Source of the DNA: Caulobacter sp. FWC26
GTDB lineage: Bacteria; Pseudomonadota; Alphaproteobacteria; Caulobacterales; Caulobacteraceae
Assembly (NCBI RefSeq): GCF_002742645.2
Contig: NZ_CP033875.1
Location: forward strand, 4,194,001 to 4,258,000
Length of the DNA: 64,000 nucleotides
Direction: 5' to 3'
Below, piece after piece: positions 47,367-59,297 of the stretch. The first letter of the stretch is position 1; every line of letters begins with the position of its first letter. A program made the position numbers and the translations under genes. A model generated the notes under the pieces. That model ran no database searches, had not been told where the DNA came from, and saw only the letters and a program-made list of their open reading frames with translations.

Positions 47367-47594
47367 ATGCCCGTCCGCGTGAACCTCGACCGCGTGCTTC
47401 TGGAGCGCCGGATGTCGCTGACCGAGTTATCGGACCGCGTCGGCGTGACAATCGCCAACCTGTCAATCCTGAAGACCGGCAAGGCCCGCGCCGTGCGCTT
47501 CTCGACCTTGGACGCGCTCTGTCGCGAACTGGAATGCCAGCCAGGTGACCTCCTCAGCTTCGAGTACGGCCCGGCCGACGCGCACGAGGATTAG
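47367..47594 (+). CDS. Cro/C1-type HTH regulator (YozG-like)
   Basis: A 75-residue protein consisting of a single helix-turn-helix domain: LDRVLLERRMSLTELSDRVGVTIANLSILKTGKARAVRFSTLDALCRELECQPGDLLSFE. This is the short family that accompanies DUF2975 proteins in many bacteria. It probably regulates the pair. Its stop overlaps the stop of the convergent HtrA-like gene by four bases. Confidence 0.88.
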   Translation: MPVRVNLDRVLLERRMSLTELSDRVGVTIANLSILKTGKARAVRFSTLDALCRELECQPGDLLSFEYGPADAHED

Positions 47595-48568
47595 TTCAGC
47601 CGCCGCCTTTTCAGCAGGCTGGCCCGATCCATGGAACGCACCTCCATATCGAAGGCGTCGCCTTCGCGCAGGATCTTCAAGGGCACGGTGACGCCCGCCT
47701 CTCCAAGACCCCAGAGCGCATCGTAGAACGCCGACAGGTCCGACACTGGCCGGCCGTTGATCGCGAGGATCAGGTCGCCGGCCCGCAACTCGGCGCGCGC
47801 GGCGGGTCCCTTGGGCGAGACCCCGACGATCACGATGTGGTTCTCCATCTCCTGAGCAAAGACGCCCAACCACGGACGCGGCGGATGAGGACTGCGCCCC
47901 CGCGCCAGATCATCCAAAATCGGCGGCAGCAACTCGGCGGGCACGAACATGTTCAGCGGGCGCGCTTCGTTGTTCTGGTCACGACCTTCGAGGGCCAGTG
48001 AACCCAGCCCCACGAGATCCCCCTTGGGGCCGATCAGGGCGGCGCCGCTCCAGTGCGGGTGGGCGGGCGCGGTGATGATCGCGTCGTCCAGCTTGTATTC
48101 CCAATAGCCGGCGAACGGCATGCGGGTCAGGACCTGGCCCGCCACCGCGTGGGCGCGGCCACCGGCCCCGGCGGCGATGATCGCCGAGCCTGCATCCAGG
48201 TCTCGCGCGCTGCCGATGGTGATCGCCGGAAGGTCAAGAGGCTCTAGCGCCTGGACCAGGCCAAGCCCCGAGCGGGCATCGAGCCCCAGCACATGGGCGG
48301 ACACCCGTCGGCCGTCGTTGCGGGTCAGCACGACCTCTTCGGCCTCGGTGATCAGATAGGCCATGGTCACGACAAGACCGCTGGGGCTGATCACCACCCC
48401 GTTGCCGACCCGCTCGGTGCCCAGCAGCGGCGCGGTGTAGGCGTCGGCCGGGATCGTGGCTTCCAGGGCGACCATCGAGGCCAGCGCCTGATCCAGATCG
48501 AACCGATAGGCCTCGGCCGAGGGACGCAGGCGGGCTTCGACTTCATGGCCATCGAACGGGGTGGGCAC
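47591..48568 (-). CDS. HtrA/DegP-like protein with degenerate catalytic triad
   Basis: A 325-residue protein with a trypsin-like domain (about residues 25-235) and one PDZ domain (WLGVFAQEMENHIVIVGVSPKGPAARAELRAGDLILAINGRPV). The usual HtrA signature is changed. The His segment VVTNxHVV reads VVTMAYLIT, the Asp segment DLALLKV reads SGLGLVQAL, and only Ser remains in HWSGAALIG (usually GNSGGPL). No signal peptide is seen, so it is probably cytoplasmic. It is likely an inactive protease homologue used as a binding or scaffold protein. It starts with GTG behind AGGAG. Upstream of it, on the same strand, lies rph. Confidence 0.85.
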   Translation of the reverse strand: MPTPFDGHEVEARLRPSAEAYRFDLDQALASMVALEATIPADAYTAPLLGTERVGNGVVISPSGLVVTMAYLITEAEEVVLTRNDGRRVSAHVLGLDARSGLGLVQALEPLDLPAITIGSARDLDAGSAIIAAGAGGRAHAVAGQVLTRMPFAGYWEYKLDDAIITAPAHPHWSGAALIGPKGDLVGLGSLALEGRDQNNEARPLNMFVPAELLPPILDDLARGRSPHPPRPWLGVFAQEMENHIVIVGVSPKGPAARAELRAGDLILAINGRPVSDLSAFYDALWGLGEAGVTVPLKILREGDAFDMEVRSMDRASLLKRRRLN

Positions 48569-48633
48569 GCGAGACTCCTAGACTTGAGGTCGGAATCTGG
48601 GACCGGCGCCCCCGTTCGGCAAGCCTTTGGGTC

Positions 48634-49350
48634 CTAACTGCCGATCGCGGCGCGTTGCAGGGCGAACAGTTCGTTGATCCCCTTGTCGGCCAGACCATAG
48701 AGGCTTTCGAACTCGGCGCGGGTGAAGCCGCGCTTCTCGCCCGTGGCCTGGATCTCGACGATGTCACCCTCGCCGGTCAGGACGAAATTGCTATCGGCCT
48801 CGGCGTTGCTGTCTTCCTCGTAGTCGAGGTCAAGCACCGGCACGCCGTTGAACACGCCGCAGGAGACGGCCGCCACCTGGCCGAGGATCGGGTCGGTCTT
48901 CAGCACGCCCTCGTCCAGCAGGTACTTGGTGGCCAGGCGCAGGGCGACCCAGGCGCCAGTGATCGCGGCGGTGCGGGTGCCGCCATCGGCCTGAACGACG
49001 TCGCAGTCGAGCGTGATCTGGCGCTCGCCCAGCGCCTTCAGGTCTACGACGGCGCGCAGGGACCGGCCGATCAGACGCTGGATCTCCTGGGTGCGGCCCG
49101 TCTGTTTGCCGGCGGCGGCTTCGCGGCGGCCACGCGAGTGCGTGGCGCGCGGCAACATGCCGTACTCGGCGGTCACCCAGCCCGCCCCCTTGTTGCGCAT
49201 CCAGCCAGGGACGTTCTCTTCGACGGTCGCGGTGACCAGCACCTTGGTGTGGCCGAACGAGATCAGGCACGAGCCTTCCGCATAGCGATTGACGCCGGTT
49301 TCCAGCGTGACGGCGCGCAACTGGTCGGGGGCGCGTTCGGACGGACGCAT
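48634..49350 (-). CDS. rph: Ribonuclease PH
   Basis: A 238-residue phosphate-dependent 3' exoribonuclease that trims tRNA precursors. Opening [44 protein letters not shown], the [35 protein letters not shown] region and the EVQATGE-type strand [16 protein letters not shown] are all present, as is the family length. It diverges from hrcA with 139 bases between the start codons. The downstream gene is the HtrA-like gene after 65 bases. Confidence 0.97.
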   Translation of the reverse strand: MRPSERAPDQLRAVTLETGVNRYAEGSCLISFGHTKVLVTATVEENVPGWMRNKGAGWVTAEYGMLPRATHSRGRREAAAGKQTGRTQEIQRLIGRSLRAVVDLKALGERQITLDCDVVQADGGTRTAAITGAWVALRLATKYLLDEGVLKTDPILGQVAAVSCGVFNGVPVLDLDYEEDSNAEADSNFVLTGEGDIVEIQATGEKRGFTRAEFESLYGLADKGINELFALQRAAIGS

Positions 49351-49489
49351 GGGAAACTCCTGATCTGCTGGGAGATTTGAATGTGTGTGGGTGGCCGCTT
49401 ATCCTATTGGCAGCCGCACTTGAAAGGGGCCGACCGCTTTTGTTCGCCGACCGGGTCTTCGAAGTCACGCTTGATCGGAGCGCTGAGGC

Positions 49490-50566
49490 ATGACGCAGCT
49501 CTTTCCAGGGCCGATCGTCCGCACGCCAGGCCTCGCCGAACTGGACGCCCGCGCCCGCGACATTTTCCGGCGGGTCGTCGAATCGTACCTGGAGACCGGA
49601 GAGCCGGTGGGCTCTCGCACCATTTCCAAGGGCGGCGTCGCCCTGTCGCCGGCCTCGATCCGCAACACCATGCAGGATCTGGCCCAACTGGGTCTGCTGG
49701 ACGCGCCGCACACCAGCGCGGGGCGGATGCCCACCCATGCGGGCCTGCGGATGTTCGTCGACGGCTTCCTGGAGGTCGGCGACGTCGCCGAACAGGAAAA
49801 GCGCGCGATCGAGGCCCGACTGGCGGTGAAGGGTCGCTCGTTCGAAGAGGCCCTGGCCGAGGCGTCCTCGATCCTCTCGGGTCTGGCGGGCGGCGCCGGG
49901 ATCGTCGTCACGCCCGTCCGCGAAGGCGGTGTCAAGCATGTGGAGTTCGTGCCGCTGGGCGGCGGCCAGGTGCTGGCTGTGATGGTCTTCGAGGACGGCC
50001 AGGTCGAGAACCGGCTGATGCGCCAGGCGCCGGGGGTCACGCCTTCGGCTCTGCAGGAAGCCTCCAACTTCCTCAACGCCCGCCTGCGCGGCCGCACCCT
50101 CACCGAGGCGCGGACCGAAATGCGCGGGGAACTGGACGCGGCGCGTCGGCAGCTGGACGAAACCGCCGCCCGCCTGGTGGAAGACGGTCTGGCGGCCTGG
50201 AGCGGCGGCGAGGGCGACGCCCGCTCGCTGATCGTGCGCGGCCAAGCCAACCTGCTGGCCGATGCGCGCGCGCGCGAAGACATCGATCGCGTCCGCCAAC
50301 TGTTCGACGATCTGGAGCAGAAGGGTCAGCTGATCGGCCTGTTGGACGACGTGCGCGACGCCGAGGGCGTTCGTATCTATATCGGGGCTGAAACGCGTCT
50401 CTTTTCGCTTTCGGGTTCCTCGGTGATCGCGGCGCCCTATATGACGGGACGCCAGAAGGTGCTGGGCGCGATCGGCGTGATCGGCCCCGCCCGCTTGAAC
50501 TACGCTCGGGTCATTCCGTTGGTGGACTATACCGCCCGGGTGCTCGGGCGGATGATGGATGGATAA
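49490..50566 (+). CDS. hrcA: Heat-inducible transcription repressor HrcA
   Basis: A 358-residue repressor that binds CIRCE elements upstream of chaperone operons and depends on GroEL for activity. The N-terminal winged helix ([49 protein letters not shown]) and the C-terminal GAF-like domain ([34 protein letters not shown]) match the family. No CIRCE inverted repeat was found in the 139-base upstream gap. A CTTGAAA near 49419 resembles a heat-shock -35, but its -10 is poor. grpE follows after 12 bases. Confidence 0.97.
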   Translation: MTQLFPGPIVRTPGLAELDARARDIFRRVVESYLETGEPVGSRTISKGGVALSPASIRNTMQDLAQLGLLDAPHTSAGRMPTHAGLRMFVDGFLEVGDVAEQEKRAIEARLAVKGRSFEEALAEASSILSGLAGGAGIVVTPVREGGVKHVEFVPLGGGQVLAVMVFEDGQVENRLMRQAPGVTPSALQEASNFLNARLRGRTLTEARTEMRGELDAARRQLDETAARLVEDGLAAWSGGEGDARSLIVRGQANLLADARAREDIDRVRQLFDDLEQKGQLIGLLDDVRDAEGVRIYIGAETRLFSLSGSSVIAAPYMTGRQKVLGAIGVIGPARLNYARVIPLVDYTARVLGRMMDG

Positions 50567-50578
50567 GGACCTTACCCA

Positions 50579-51199
50579 ATGACCGACGAGCAAACGCCGG
50601 CGGAAGAGATGCCGTTCGAAGCCGATGACGCCGCGCAGGAAATTGAGGCGCTGAAGCTGGAAGTGGCGCAACTGAAGGAGCAGGCGCTCCGCTACGCCGC
50701 CGAGTCCGAGAACACCAAGCGCCGCGCCGAGCGCGAGATGAATGACGCGCGCGCCTATGCGATCCAGAAGTTTGCGCGCGACCTCCTGGGCGCCGCTGAC
50801 AACCTGGGCCGCGCCACGGCGCACAGCCCCAAGGATTCGACCGATCCGGCGGTGAAGAACTTCATCATCGGCGTCGAGATGACCGAGAAGGAGCTGCAGA
50901 GCGCCTTCGAACGCAACGGCCTGAAAAAGATCGATCCTGCCAAGGGTGAGAAGTTCGACCCGCACCTGCACCAGGCCGTCACCGAGCAGCCCTCGACCGA
51001 GGTCGCTGCGGGCGGCGTGTTGATGGTCATGCAGGCCGGCTATGAGCTGATGGGCCGTCTGGTCCGTCCGGCCATGGTCGCTGTCGCGGCCAAGGGTTCG
51101 ACCGGCCCAGCCTCGCCGGACGCGCCGACGGCTTCGGCAAACCCCTACGCGGCCGCCGAGGGCGACAACTCGGGCGGCACGTTCGACGCCAAGGCCTGA
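50579..51199 (+). CDS. grpE: Nucleotide exchange factor GrpE
   Basis: A 206-residue co-chaperone that releases ADP from DnaK. A long N-terminal coiled coil (AAQEIEALKLEVAQLKEQALRYAAESENTKRRAEREM) precedes the beta domain with EGVEMTEKELQSAF-type and FDPHLHQAVTEQPS segments and GYELMGRLVRPAMVAVA. It shares the hrcA transcript. Its last 55 bases overlap the end of a convergent DUF2061 gene. Confidence 0.96.
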   Translation: MTDEQTPAEEMPFEADDAAQEIEALKLEVAQLKEQALRYAAESENTKRRAEREMNDARAYAIQKFARDLLGAADNLGRATAHSPKDSTDPAVKNFIIGVEMTEKELQSAFERNGLKKIDPAKGEKFDPHLHQAVTEQPSTEVAAGGVLMVMQAGYELMGRLVRPAMVAVAAKGSTGPASPDAPTASANPYAAAEGDNSGGTFDAKA

Positions 51200-51396
51200 T
51201 CGCGACGGTCGCGCGCCCGTTGGTCGGCGCGCGACCAAAGCCGCTCGTGGATGTTGAAGGCTACGGTCTGAACCATCGGTTCGACCAGACCGACCGCCAG
51301 CGCCACGCGCCAGTCGCGGGTGAGGGCGTAGGCGACCGCTACAGCCACCGTCAGGTGCATCGACGCATAGGTCAGGGTCTTGAGGGCAAGGCGCAT
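51145..51396 (-). CDS. DUF2061 small membrane protein
   Basis: An 83-residue protein with two hydrophobic stretches (LTYASMHLTVAVAVAYALT and VALAVGLVEPMVQTVAFNIHERLW), the second ending in the NIHERLW-type motif of DUF2061. Function unknown. The C-terminal 18 codons overlap the end of grpE in the opposite orientation. A Fur-box-like palindrome lies 15 bases before the ATG, so iron control is plausible. Confidence 0.78.
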   Translation of the reverse strand: MRLALKTLTYASMHLTVAVAVAYALTRDWRVALAVGLVEPMVQTVAFNIHERLWSRADQRARDRRDQALASNVPPELSPSAAA

Positions 51397-51410
51397 CCTG
51401 GCGCTCCAAT

Positions 51411-51427
51411 TTGAGAATCGTTCTCAA
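51411..51427. promoter_or_regulatory. Fur-box-like palindrome upstream of the DUF2061 gene
   Basis: TTGAGAA-TCG-TTCTCAA is a perfect inverted repeat with 7-base arms, and its core GAGAATCGTTCTC is close to the Fur core GAGAATGATTCTC. It is 15 bases from the DUF2061 start (minus) and 146 bases from dnaN (plus), so control of the DUF2061 gene is more likely. Confidence 0.6.
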
Positions 51428-51572
51428 TAAATGGCGGCGGAATCCCACGCCGCAAGGGTTTCGGCCTCTTCCCCGCGCGCGTGTTTTCGCTATTGTCGGC
51501 GGTCCCTTCTCCACGGGTTCGCGCGGGGCTGATTCTCCCTCGGGGCGGCGGGCCTGACATCTGGACTGGACT

Positions 51573-52691
51573 ATGAAGCTTACGATCGAACGGGCGGCGC
51601 TCCTGAAGGCGCTGGGGCATGTGCAAAGCGTCGTCGAGCGCCGCAACACGATCCCGATCCTGTCGAACATCCTGCTGTCAGCGGATGGCGATCGTCTGTC
51701 GTTTTCGGCCACCGACCTGGACATGGAGATCATCGACGAGGGCTTCGCCCAGATCGACGTGCCTGGTCAGATCACCGCACCGGCCCACACCCTTTACGAG
51801 ATCGTCCGCAAGCTGCCCGACGGCGCCGATGTGTCACTGAGCTTCAGCGGCGATGATCCGCGCCTGGTGATCCAGGCTGGCCGCTCGCGCTTCAACCTGC
51901 CGGTGCTGCCGGCCGGCGACTTCCCGGTCATGAGCTCGGACGGGCTGTCCAGCCGCATCGCGGTGGACACCAACGAGTTGATCCGCCTGATCGACAAGAC
52001 GCGTTTTGCGATCTCGACCGAAGAGACGCGCTACTATCTGAACGGTCTCTACCTGCACACGGTGAACGAAGGCGGCGAGACCAAGCTGCGCGCTGTCGCC
52101 ACCGATGGCCACCGCCTGGCCCTGGCCGAGATGCCCGCTCCGGAAGGGGCGGTGGGCATTCCGGGTGTGATCGTGCCGCGAAAGACCATCGCCGAGGCCC
52201 GCCGCCTGATGGAATCGGCCGGCGAGACGGTCGACCTGCAGGTCTCGCCGCAGAAGGTCCGCTTCGAGTTCGGCGCGGCGGCCCTGACCTCCAAGGTGAT
52301 TGACGGCGCCTTCCCCGACTACATGCGCGTGATCCCGCGCGATAACGCCAAGATCCTGACGCTGGACAACGACCTGTTCGCCAAGGCCGTCGACCGCGTC
52401 GCGACGATCTCGGCCGAGAAGAGCCGCTCGGTGAAGCTGGCCGTCGAGCCGGGCCGCATCACCCTGACCGTCCGCAACATGGAAGCCGGCCAAGCTGTCG
52501 AAGAGGTCGAGGTCGACTATGACGGCGAGCCCTTTGAGATTGGCTTCAACGCCCGCTATCTGCTGGACGTCTGCGGCCAGATCGCCGGCCCGCAGGCCGA
52601 GTTCCGCTTCGCCGACCCGGCCAGCCCGACCCTGGTGGTCGATCCGGTCGATCCCGGCGTGAAGTACGTGCTGATGCCGCTGCGGGTCTGA
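51573..52691 (+). CDS. dnaN: DNA polymerase III beta subunit (sliding clamp)
   Basis: A 372-residue clamp with three repeated domains. The start MKLTIERAALLKALGHVQSVVERRNTIPILSNILL is diagnostic, DGHRLAL lies mid-protein, and the C-terminus ends in VLMPLRV, which closes the ring. It tethers polymerase to DNA. dnaA is not beside it, as is usual in Caulobacter where dnaA, dnaN and gyrB are dispersed. A stem-loop follows the stop. Confidence 0.98.
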   Translation: MKLTIERAALLKALGHVQSVVERRNTIPILSNILLSADGDRLSFSATDLDMEIIDEGFAQIDVPGQITAPAHTLYEIVRKLPDGADVSLSFSGDDPRLVIQAGRSRFNLPVLPAGDFPVMSSDGLSSRIAVDTNELIRLIDKTRFAISTEETRYYLNGLYLHTVNEGGETKLRAVATDGHRLALAEMPAPEGAVGIPGVIVPRKTIAEARRLMESAGETVDLQVSPQKVRFEFGAAALTSKVIDGAFPDYMRVIPRDNAKILTLDNDLFAKAVDRVATISAEKSRSVKLAVEPGRITLTVRNMEAGQAVEEVEVDYDGEPFEIGFNARYLLDVCGQIAGPQAEFRFADPASPTLVVDPVDPGVKYVLMPLRV

Positions 52692-52712
52692 TCCGCGATT
52701 GTTGGGGATGAC

Positions 52713-52745
52713 GAACGGGCGCTTTAGGCGCCCGTTCCGCTGTTT
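52713..52745 (+). terminator. Terminator-like hairpin after dnaN
   Basis: GAACGGGCGC at 52713-52722 and GCGCCCGTTC at 52728-52737 form a perfect 10-bp stem with loop TTTAG, followed by CGCTGTTT. It starts 21 bases after the dnaN stop and 10 bases before the next ATG is due, so it should separate the two genes. Confidence 0.65.
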
Positions 52746-52754
52746 GGGGTCCGT

Positions 52755-54701
52755 ATGAACAAGCTGCTTGCCGCTTCCGTCGCCGTTCTTGCCATCACCG
52801 CCGCCGCGCCCGCCTTCAGTCAGGCGGTCGGAGAGCAGGCGGTCGAGCGCCGCGAGATCGGAAACCAGATCCTGGAGAACGTTCCGATCGCGCCGGCCTC
52901 GGTCCGCGAGGGCCTTGCCAAGTACCAGAACGCCCGCTCGGCGGGGTTCGTGGACTGGGCCCCTGACGGCGGCATCCTGATCAGCACCCGCTTCGGCAAC
53001 ACCAACCAGCTGCACCGCGTGGCCGCTCCCGGCGCGGACCGCAGTCAGATCACCTTCTATGAAGAGCCGATCGGCGGCGCCAGCGCCCTGCCCACCGGCC
53101 AGATCCTGTTCTCCAAGGACACCGGCGGGGACGAGTGGTTCCAGCTGTTCCTGCTGGGCCCGGACGGCAAGACAATCCAGCTGACTGAGCCGGGCACGCG
53201 CAACCAGTCTCCTGAATGGTCGAAGGACGGCGCGGTGATCGTCTGGTCGAGGACGGCCAAGGGCTCGGCCGACTACGACATCCTGATGCGCGACGCCTCG
53301 GGCGCGACCAAGGTGATCTTCAGGGGCCAGGGTCAGGTCTCGCCGGAAGCGGTGTCCCCCGATGGCAAGACCGTCCTGCTAGGCCGCTACGTCTCGATCA
53401 GCGAGTCCAAGCGCTGGCTGCTCGATGTGGCCAGCGGGAAGCTAACCGAGCTGAACCCGTCAAAGACCAAGATCGCCTATTCCGGCGGGGTCTTCACGCC
53501 CGACGGCAAGAGCGTGCTGATGCTGTCGGACGAGGGTTCGGACTTCACCCGGCTCGTCCAATACGACCTGGCCACGGGCCAGAAGACGATCGTGTCGCCC
53601 GAACGCCCGTGGGGCGTCGAGAGCTTCACCCTGTCGGACGATGGCCGCATTCTGGCCTATGCGTTCAACGAGGACGGTTATTCCAAGCTGGTCGTGCAGG
53701 ACTTCCGCACCCGCCGCGCGCTACCCCAGCCCGAACTGCCCGCCGGGGTCATTTCGGGCCTGACCTTCTCGCCCGACGGCGCCCGTCTGGGCTTCAGCCT
53801 GGCCTCGCCCACGGCGGCCAGCGACGCTTGGAGCTGGGGCGTTGTGGACGGCAAGCTGGAGCGCTGGACGGCCTCCGAGCTGGGCGGCCTAGATCCCAAG
53901 GCGCTGGCGACGCCGCAGCTGGTCCGCTACCCGTCTTTCGACAAGCGCACGATTCCGGCCTTTGTCTACAAGCCCAAGCTGGCCGCCAGCCAGAAGGCGC
54001 CGGTGATCATCAACATCCACGGCGGCCCCGAGGGCCAGTCGCGGCCGACCTTCGACACCTTCAGTCAGCACGCGGTCGCCGAGTTGGGCGCGGCGGTGAT
54101 CCTGACGAACGTCCGAGGCTCCACCGGCTACGGGAAGACCTTCCATGCCCTCGACAACGCCGAGAAGCGCGAGGACTCCGTCAAGGACATCGGCGCGCTT
54201 CTGGACTGGATCAAGACCCAGCCCGATCTCGATCCCAGCCGGGTGGTGGTCTATGGCGGCTCCTACGGCGGCTACATGTCGCTGGCGGTCATGACCCACT
54301 ACTCCGACCGCATGGGCGGCGGCATCGAGCTGTTCGGCATCTCGAACTTCGTGTCGTTCCTGCAGAACACCGAGGCCTACCGGCGCGATCTTCGCCGCGC
54401 TGAATACGGCGACGAGCGCGATCCGAAAATGCTGAAGGTCTTCGAGACGATCTCGCCGATGAACAACGTCCAGAAGATCACCAAGCCGATGCTGGTCATG
54501 CAGGGCTGGAACGATCCGCGCGTCCCCAAGTCGGAGTCCGACCAGATCGTCGCCAAGTTGCGGGGCCAAGGCGTGGAGACCTGGTACGTCCAGTTCAAGG
54601 ACGAGGGCCACGGCTTCCGCAAGAAGGTCAACAACGACCGGCGACGCGAGGTCGAGACGCAGTTCCTGACCAAGGTGTTCGGCTTGGGCGCGGCGAAATA
54701 A
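52755..54701 (+). CDS. S9 family prolyl oligopeptidase-like peptidase
   Basis: A 648-residue exported peptidase. The signal peptide is MNKLLAASVAVLAITAAAPAFSQA. A seven-bladed beta-propeller of about 350 residues contains repeated PDG segments, for example WAPDGGILIS, SPDGKTVLLG and TPDGKSVLM. The alpha/beta-hydrolase domain has the nucleophile Ser503 in YGGSYGGYMS, Asp587 in GWNDPRVP and His619 in DEGHGF. Such enzymes cut short peptides, often dipeptides, in the periplasm. It could be a type II secretion substrate, but nothing in the sequence says so. Confidence 0.93.
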   Translation: MNKLLAASVAVLAITAAAPAFSQAVGEQAVERREIGNQILENVPIAPASVREGLAKYQNARSAGFVDWAPDGGILISTRFGNTNQLHRVAAPGADRSQITFYEEPIGGASALPTGQILFSKDTGGDEWFQLFLLGPDGKTIQLTEPGTRNQSPEWSKDGAVIVWSRTAKGSADYDILMRDASGATKVIFRGQGQVSPEAVSPDGKTVLLGRYVSISESKRWLLDVASGKLTELNPSKTKIAYSGGVFTPDGKSVLMLSDEGSDFTRLVQYDLATGQKTIVSPERPWGVESFTLSDDGRILAYAFNEDGYSKLVVQDFRTRRALPQPELPAGVISGLTFSPDGARLGFSLASPTAASDAWSWGVVDGKLERWTASELGGLDPKALATPQLVRYPSFDKRTIPAFVYKPKLAASQKAPVIINIHGGPEGQSRPTFDTFSQHAVAELGAAVILTNVRGSTGYGKTFHALDNAEKREDSVKDIGALLDWIKTQPDLDPSRVVVYGGSYGGYMSLAVMTHYSDRMGGGIELFGISNFVSFLQNTEAYRRDLRRAEYGDERDPKMLKVFETISPMNNVQKITKPMLVMQGWNDPRVPKSESDQIVAKLRGQGVETWYVQFKDEGHGFRKKVNNDRRREVETQFLTKVFGLGAAK

Positions 54702-54817
54702 CCGTCGCGGAAACTGAACGGGTTCGAACCGGGATGATCGGCGCGGACCGGTTCGCCGACGTCGGCGGCTGGGCCTCCACCCCATCCATCCCGCCGGAGC
54801 GCTGACGTACGGGCAGG

Positions 54818-54843
54818 TTGCGCGCACGGGAAGTCGCTATAAG
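54818..54843 (+). promoter_or_regulatory. Housekeeping-type promoter for the VOC gene
   Basis: TTGCGCG at 54818-54824, an 11-base spacer and GCTATAAG at 54836-54843 (7 of 8 to GCTANAWC) end 31 bases before the ATG at 54875. The ATG has GGGAGG about 6 bases upstream. Confidence 0.45.
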
Positions 54844-54874
54844 GTCCGTTTCCTATCAAAACGGGAGGCGCCTC

Positions 54875-55246
54875 ATGGCCAAACTGAACTATGTGACGGT
54901 CGGATCGAACGATCTGCCGAAGGCGAAGGCCTTCTATGACGCGCTGCTGGCCTCGGCCGGCTTCAAGCCGTTGTTCGATCATCCGTCCGGTGGCCGTCTC
55001 TATCGCGGCGAAGGCTGCATGTTCGGGGTGCTTGGCCCGCACGACGGCAATCCCGCTTGCGTCGGCAACGGCATGATGGCCGGTTTCGCCTTCGACACAC
55101 CCGCCGAGGTCGACGCCTTCCACGCCAAGGCCCTGGAACTGGGCGCGGTCTGCGACGGGCCGCCCGGCGAGCGCATGCCCAAGGCCTATTTCGCCTATTT
55201 CCGCGACTTGGATGGCAACAAGCTGTGCGGCTACAAGCTGGGCTGA
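54875..55246 (+). CDS. VOC family (glyoxalase-like) protein
   Basis: A 123-residue protein with paired beta-alpha-beta-beta-beta units of the vicinal oxygen chelate fold: LNYVTVGSNDLPKAKAFYDALLASAGFKPLF at the N-terminus and YFAYFRDLDGNKLCGYKLG at the C-terminus, with FRDLDGN forming the last metal-site strand. Members are glyoxalases, dioxygenases or drug-binding proteins; the substrate here is unknown. GGGAGG precedes the ATG at 54875; the frame extends further up without support. Confidence 0.85.
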   Translation: MAKLNYVTVGSNDLPKAKAFYDALLASAGFKPLFDHPSGGRLYRGEGCMFGVLGPHDGNPACVGNGMMAGFAFDTPAEVDAFHAKALELGAVCDGPPGERMPKAYFAYFRDLDGNKLCGYKLG

Positions 55247-55461
55247 CCTGCATGAGGCGCGCGACCGCAAAGCTATGCCGCTGAGCGGCGCCTCGCCATG
55301 ATTCCGCCGCAAACGCGCGGCGAGCTTGACCTTGGCGAGGCCAATATGTCGCGCAAGTCTCAGGAGGGCCATTCCGAGGCGGCCCCGCTTCATCATCGTC
55401 GGGTGAGGCGGGCGTCTTGGTCCGCCTAGCCCCGGGCGGCGACACCCCTTAAGACACCGCC

Positions 55462-59087
<3,626 letters not shown>

Positions 59088-59133
59088 ACACGCCCTTCGC
59101 GGCGGACCACCGCCGCACATGTCTGTTCGCTAA

Positions 59134-59176
59134 GCGCCGGGCGCCCATTCGAAGGGCGGCCCGGCGTTTTCTTTTT
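59134..59176 (+). terminator. Rho-independent terminator of gyrB
   Basis: GCGCCGGGCGCCC near 59134-59146 pairs with GGGCGGCCCGGCG at about 59154-59166 with one bulge, and TTTTCTTTTT follows immediately. It begins 47 bases after the gyrB stop. Confidence 0.85.
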
Positions 59177-59297
59177 CAGAAATGCCCGTCTTGGCTTCGC
59201 CGCCGCCGGCGGCTGGATCGCTCCATGGTGACGGCGGCGTCATCTTATGAGCTTCGGGCCGATTCGCCCGGAAGTCTGCTTTTGGGGCGCGTAGCGT

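Noticed and set aside
49351..49489. Possible heat-shock promoter or CIRCE element in front of hrcA
   Set aside because: Only a CTTGAAA -35-like match is present; no CCCCAT-type -10 at proper distance and no CIRCE inverted repeat were found.
48830..51733. A 967-codon minus-strand frame spanning rph, hrcA, grpE and the start of dnaN
   Set aside because: It overlaps four certain genes in other frames and reads as low-complexity shadow sequence.
54715..54735. GGTTCGAACC, resembling a tRNA T-loop, after the S9 peptidase gene
   Set aside because: No acceptor, anticodon or D arm can be built around it; it is simply a short palindrome.
55302..55434. A 43-codon plus-strand frame before recF
   Set aside because: No ribosome binding site, no family and weak codon bias; minus-strand frames there look equally coding-like.
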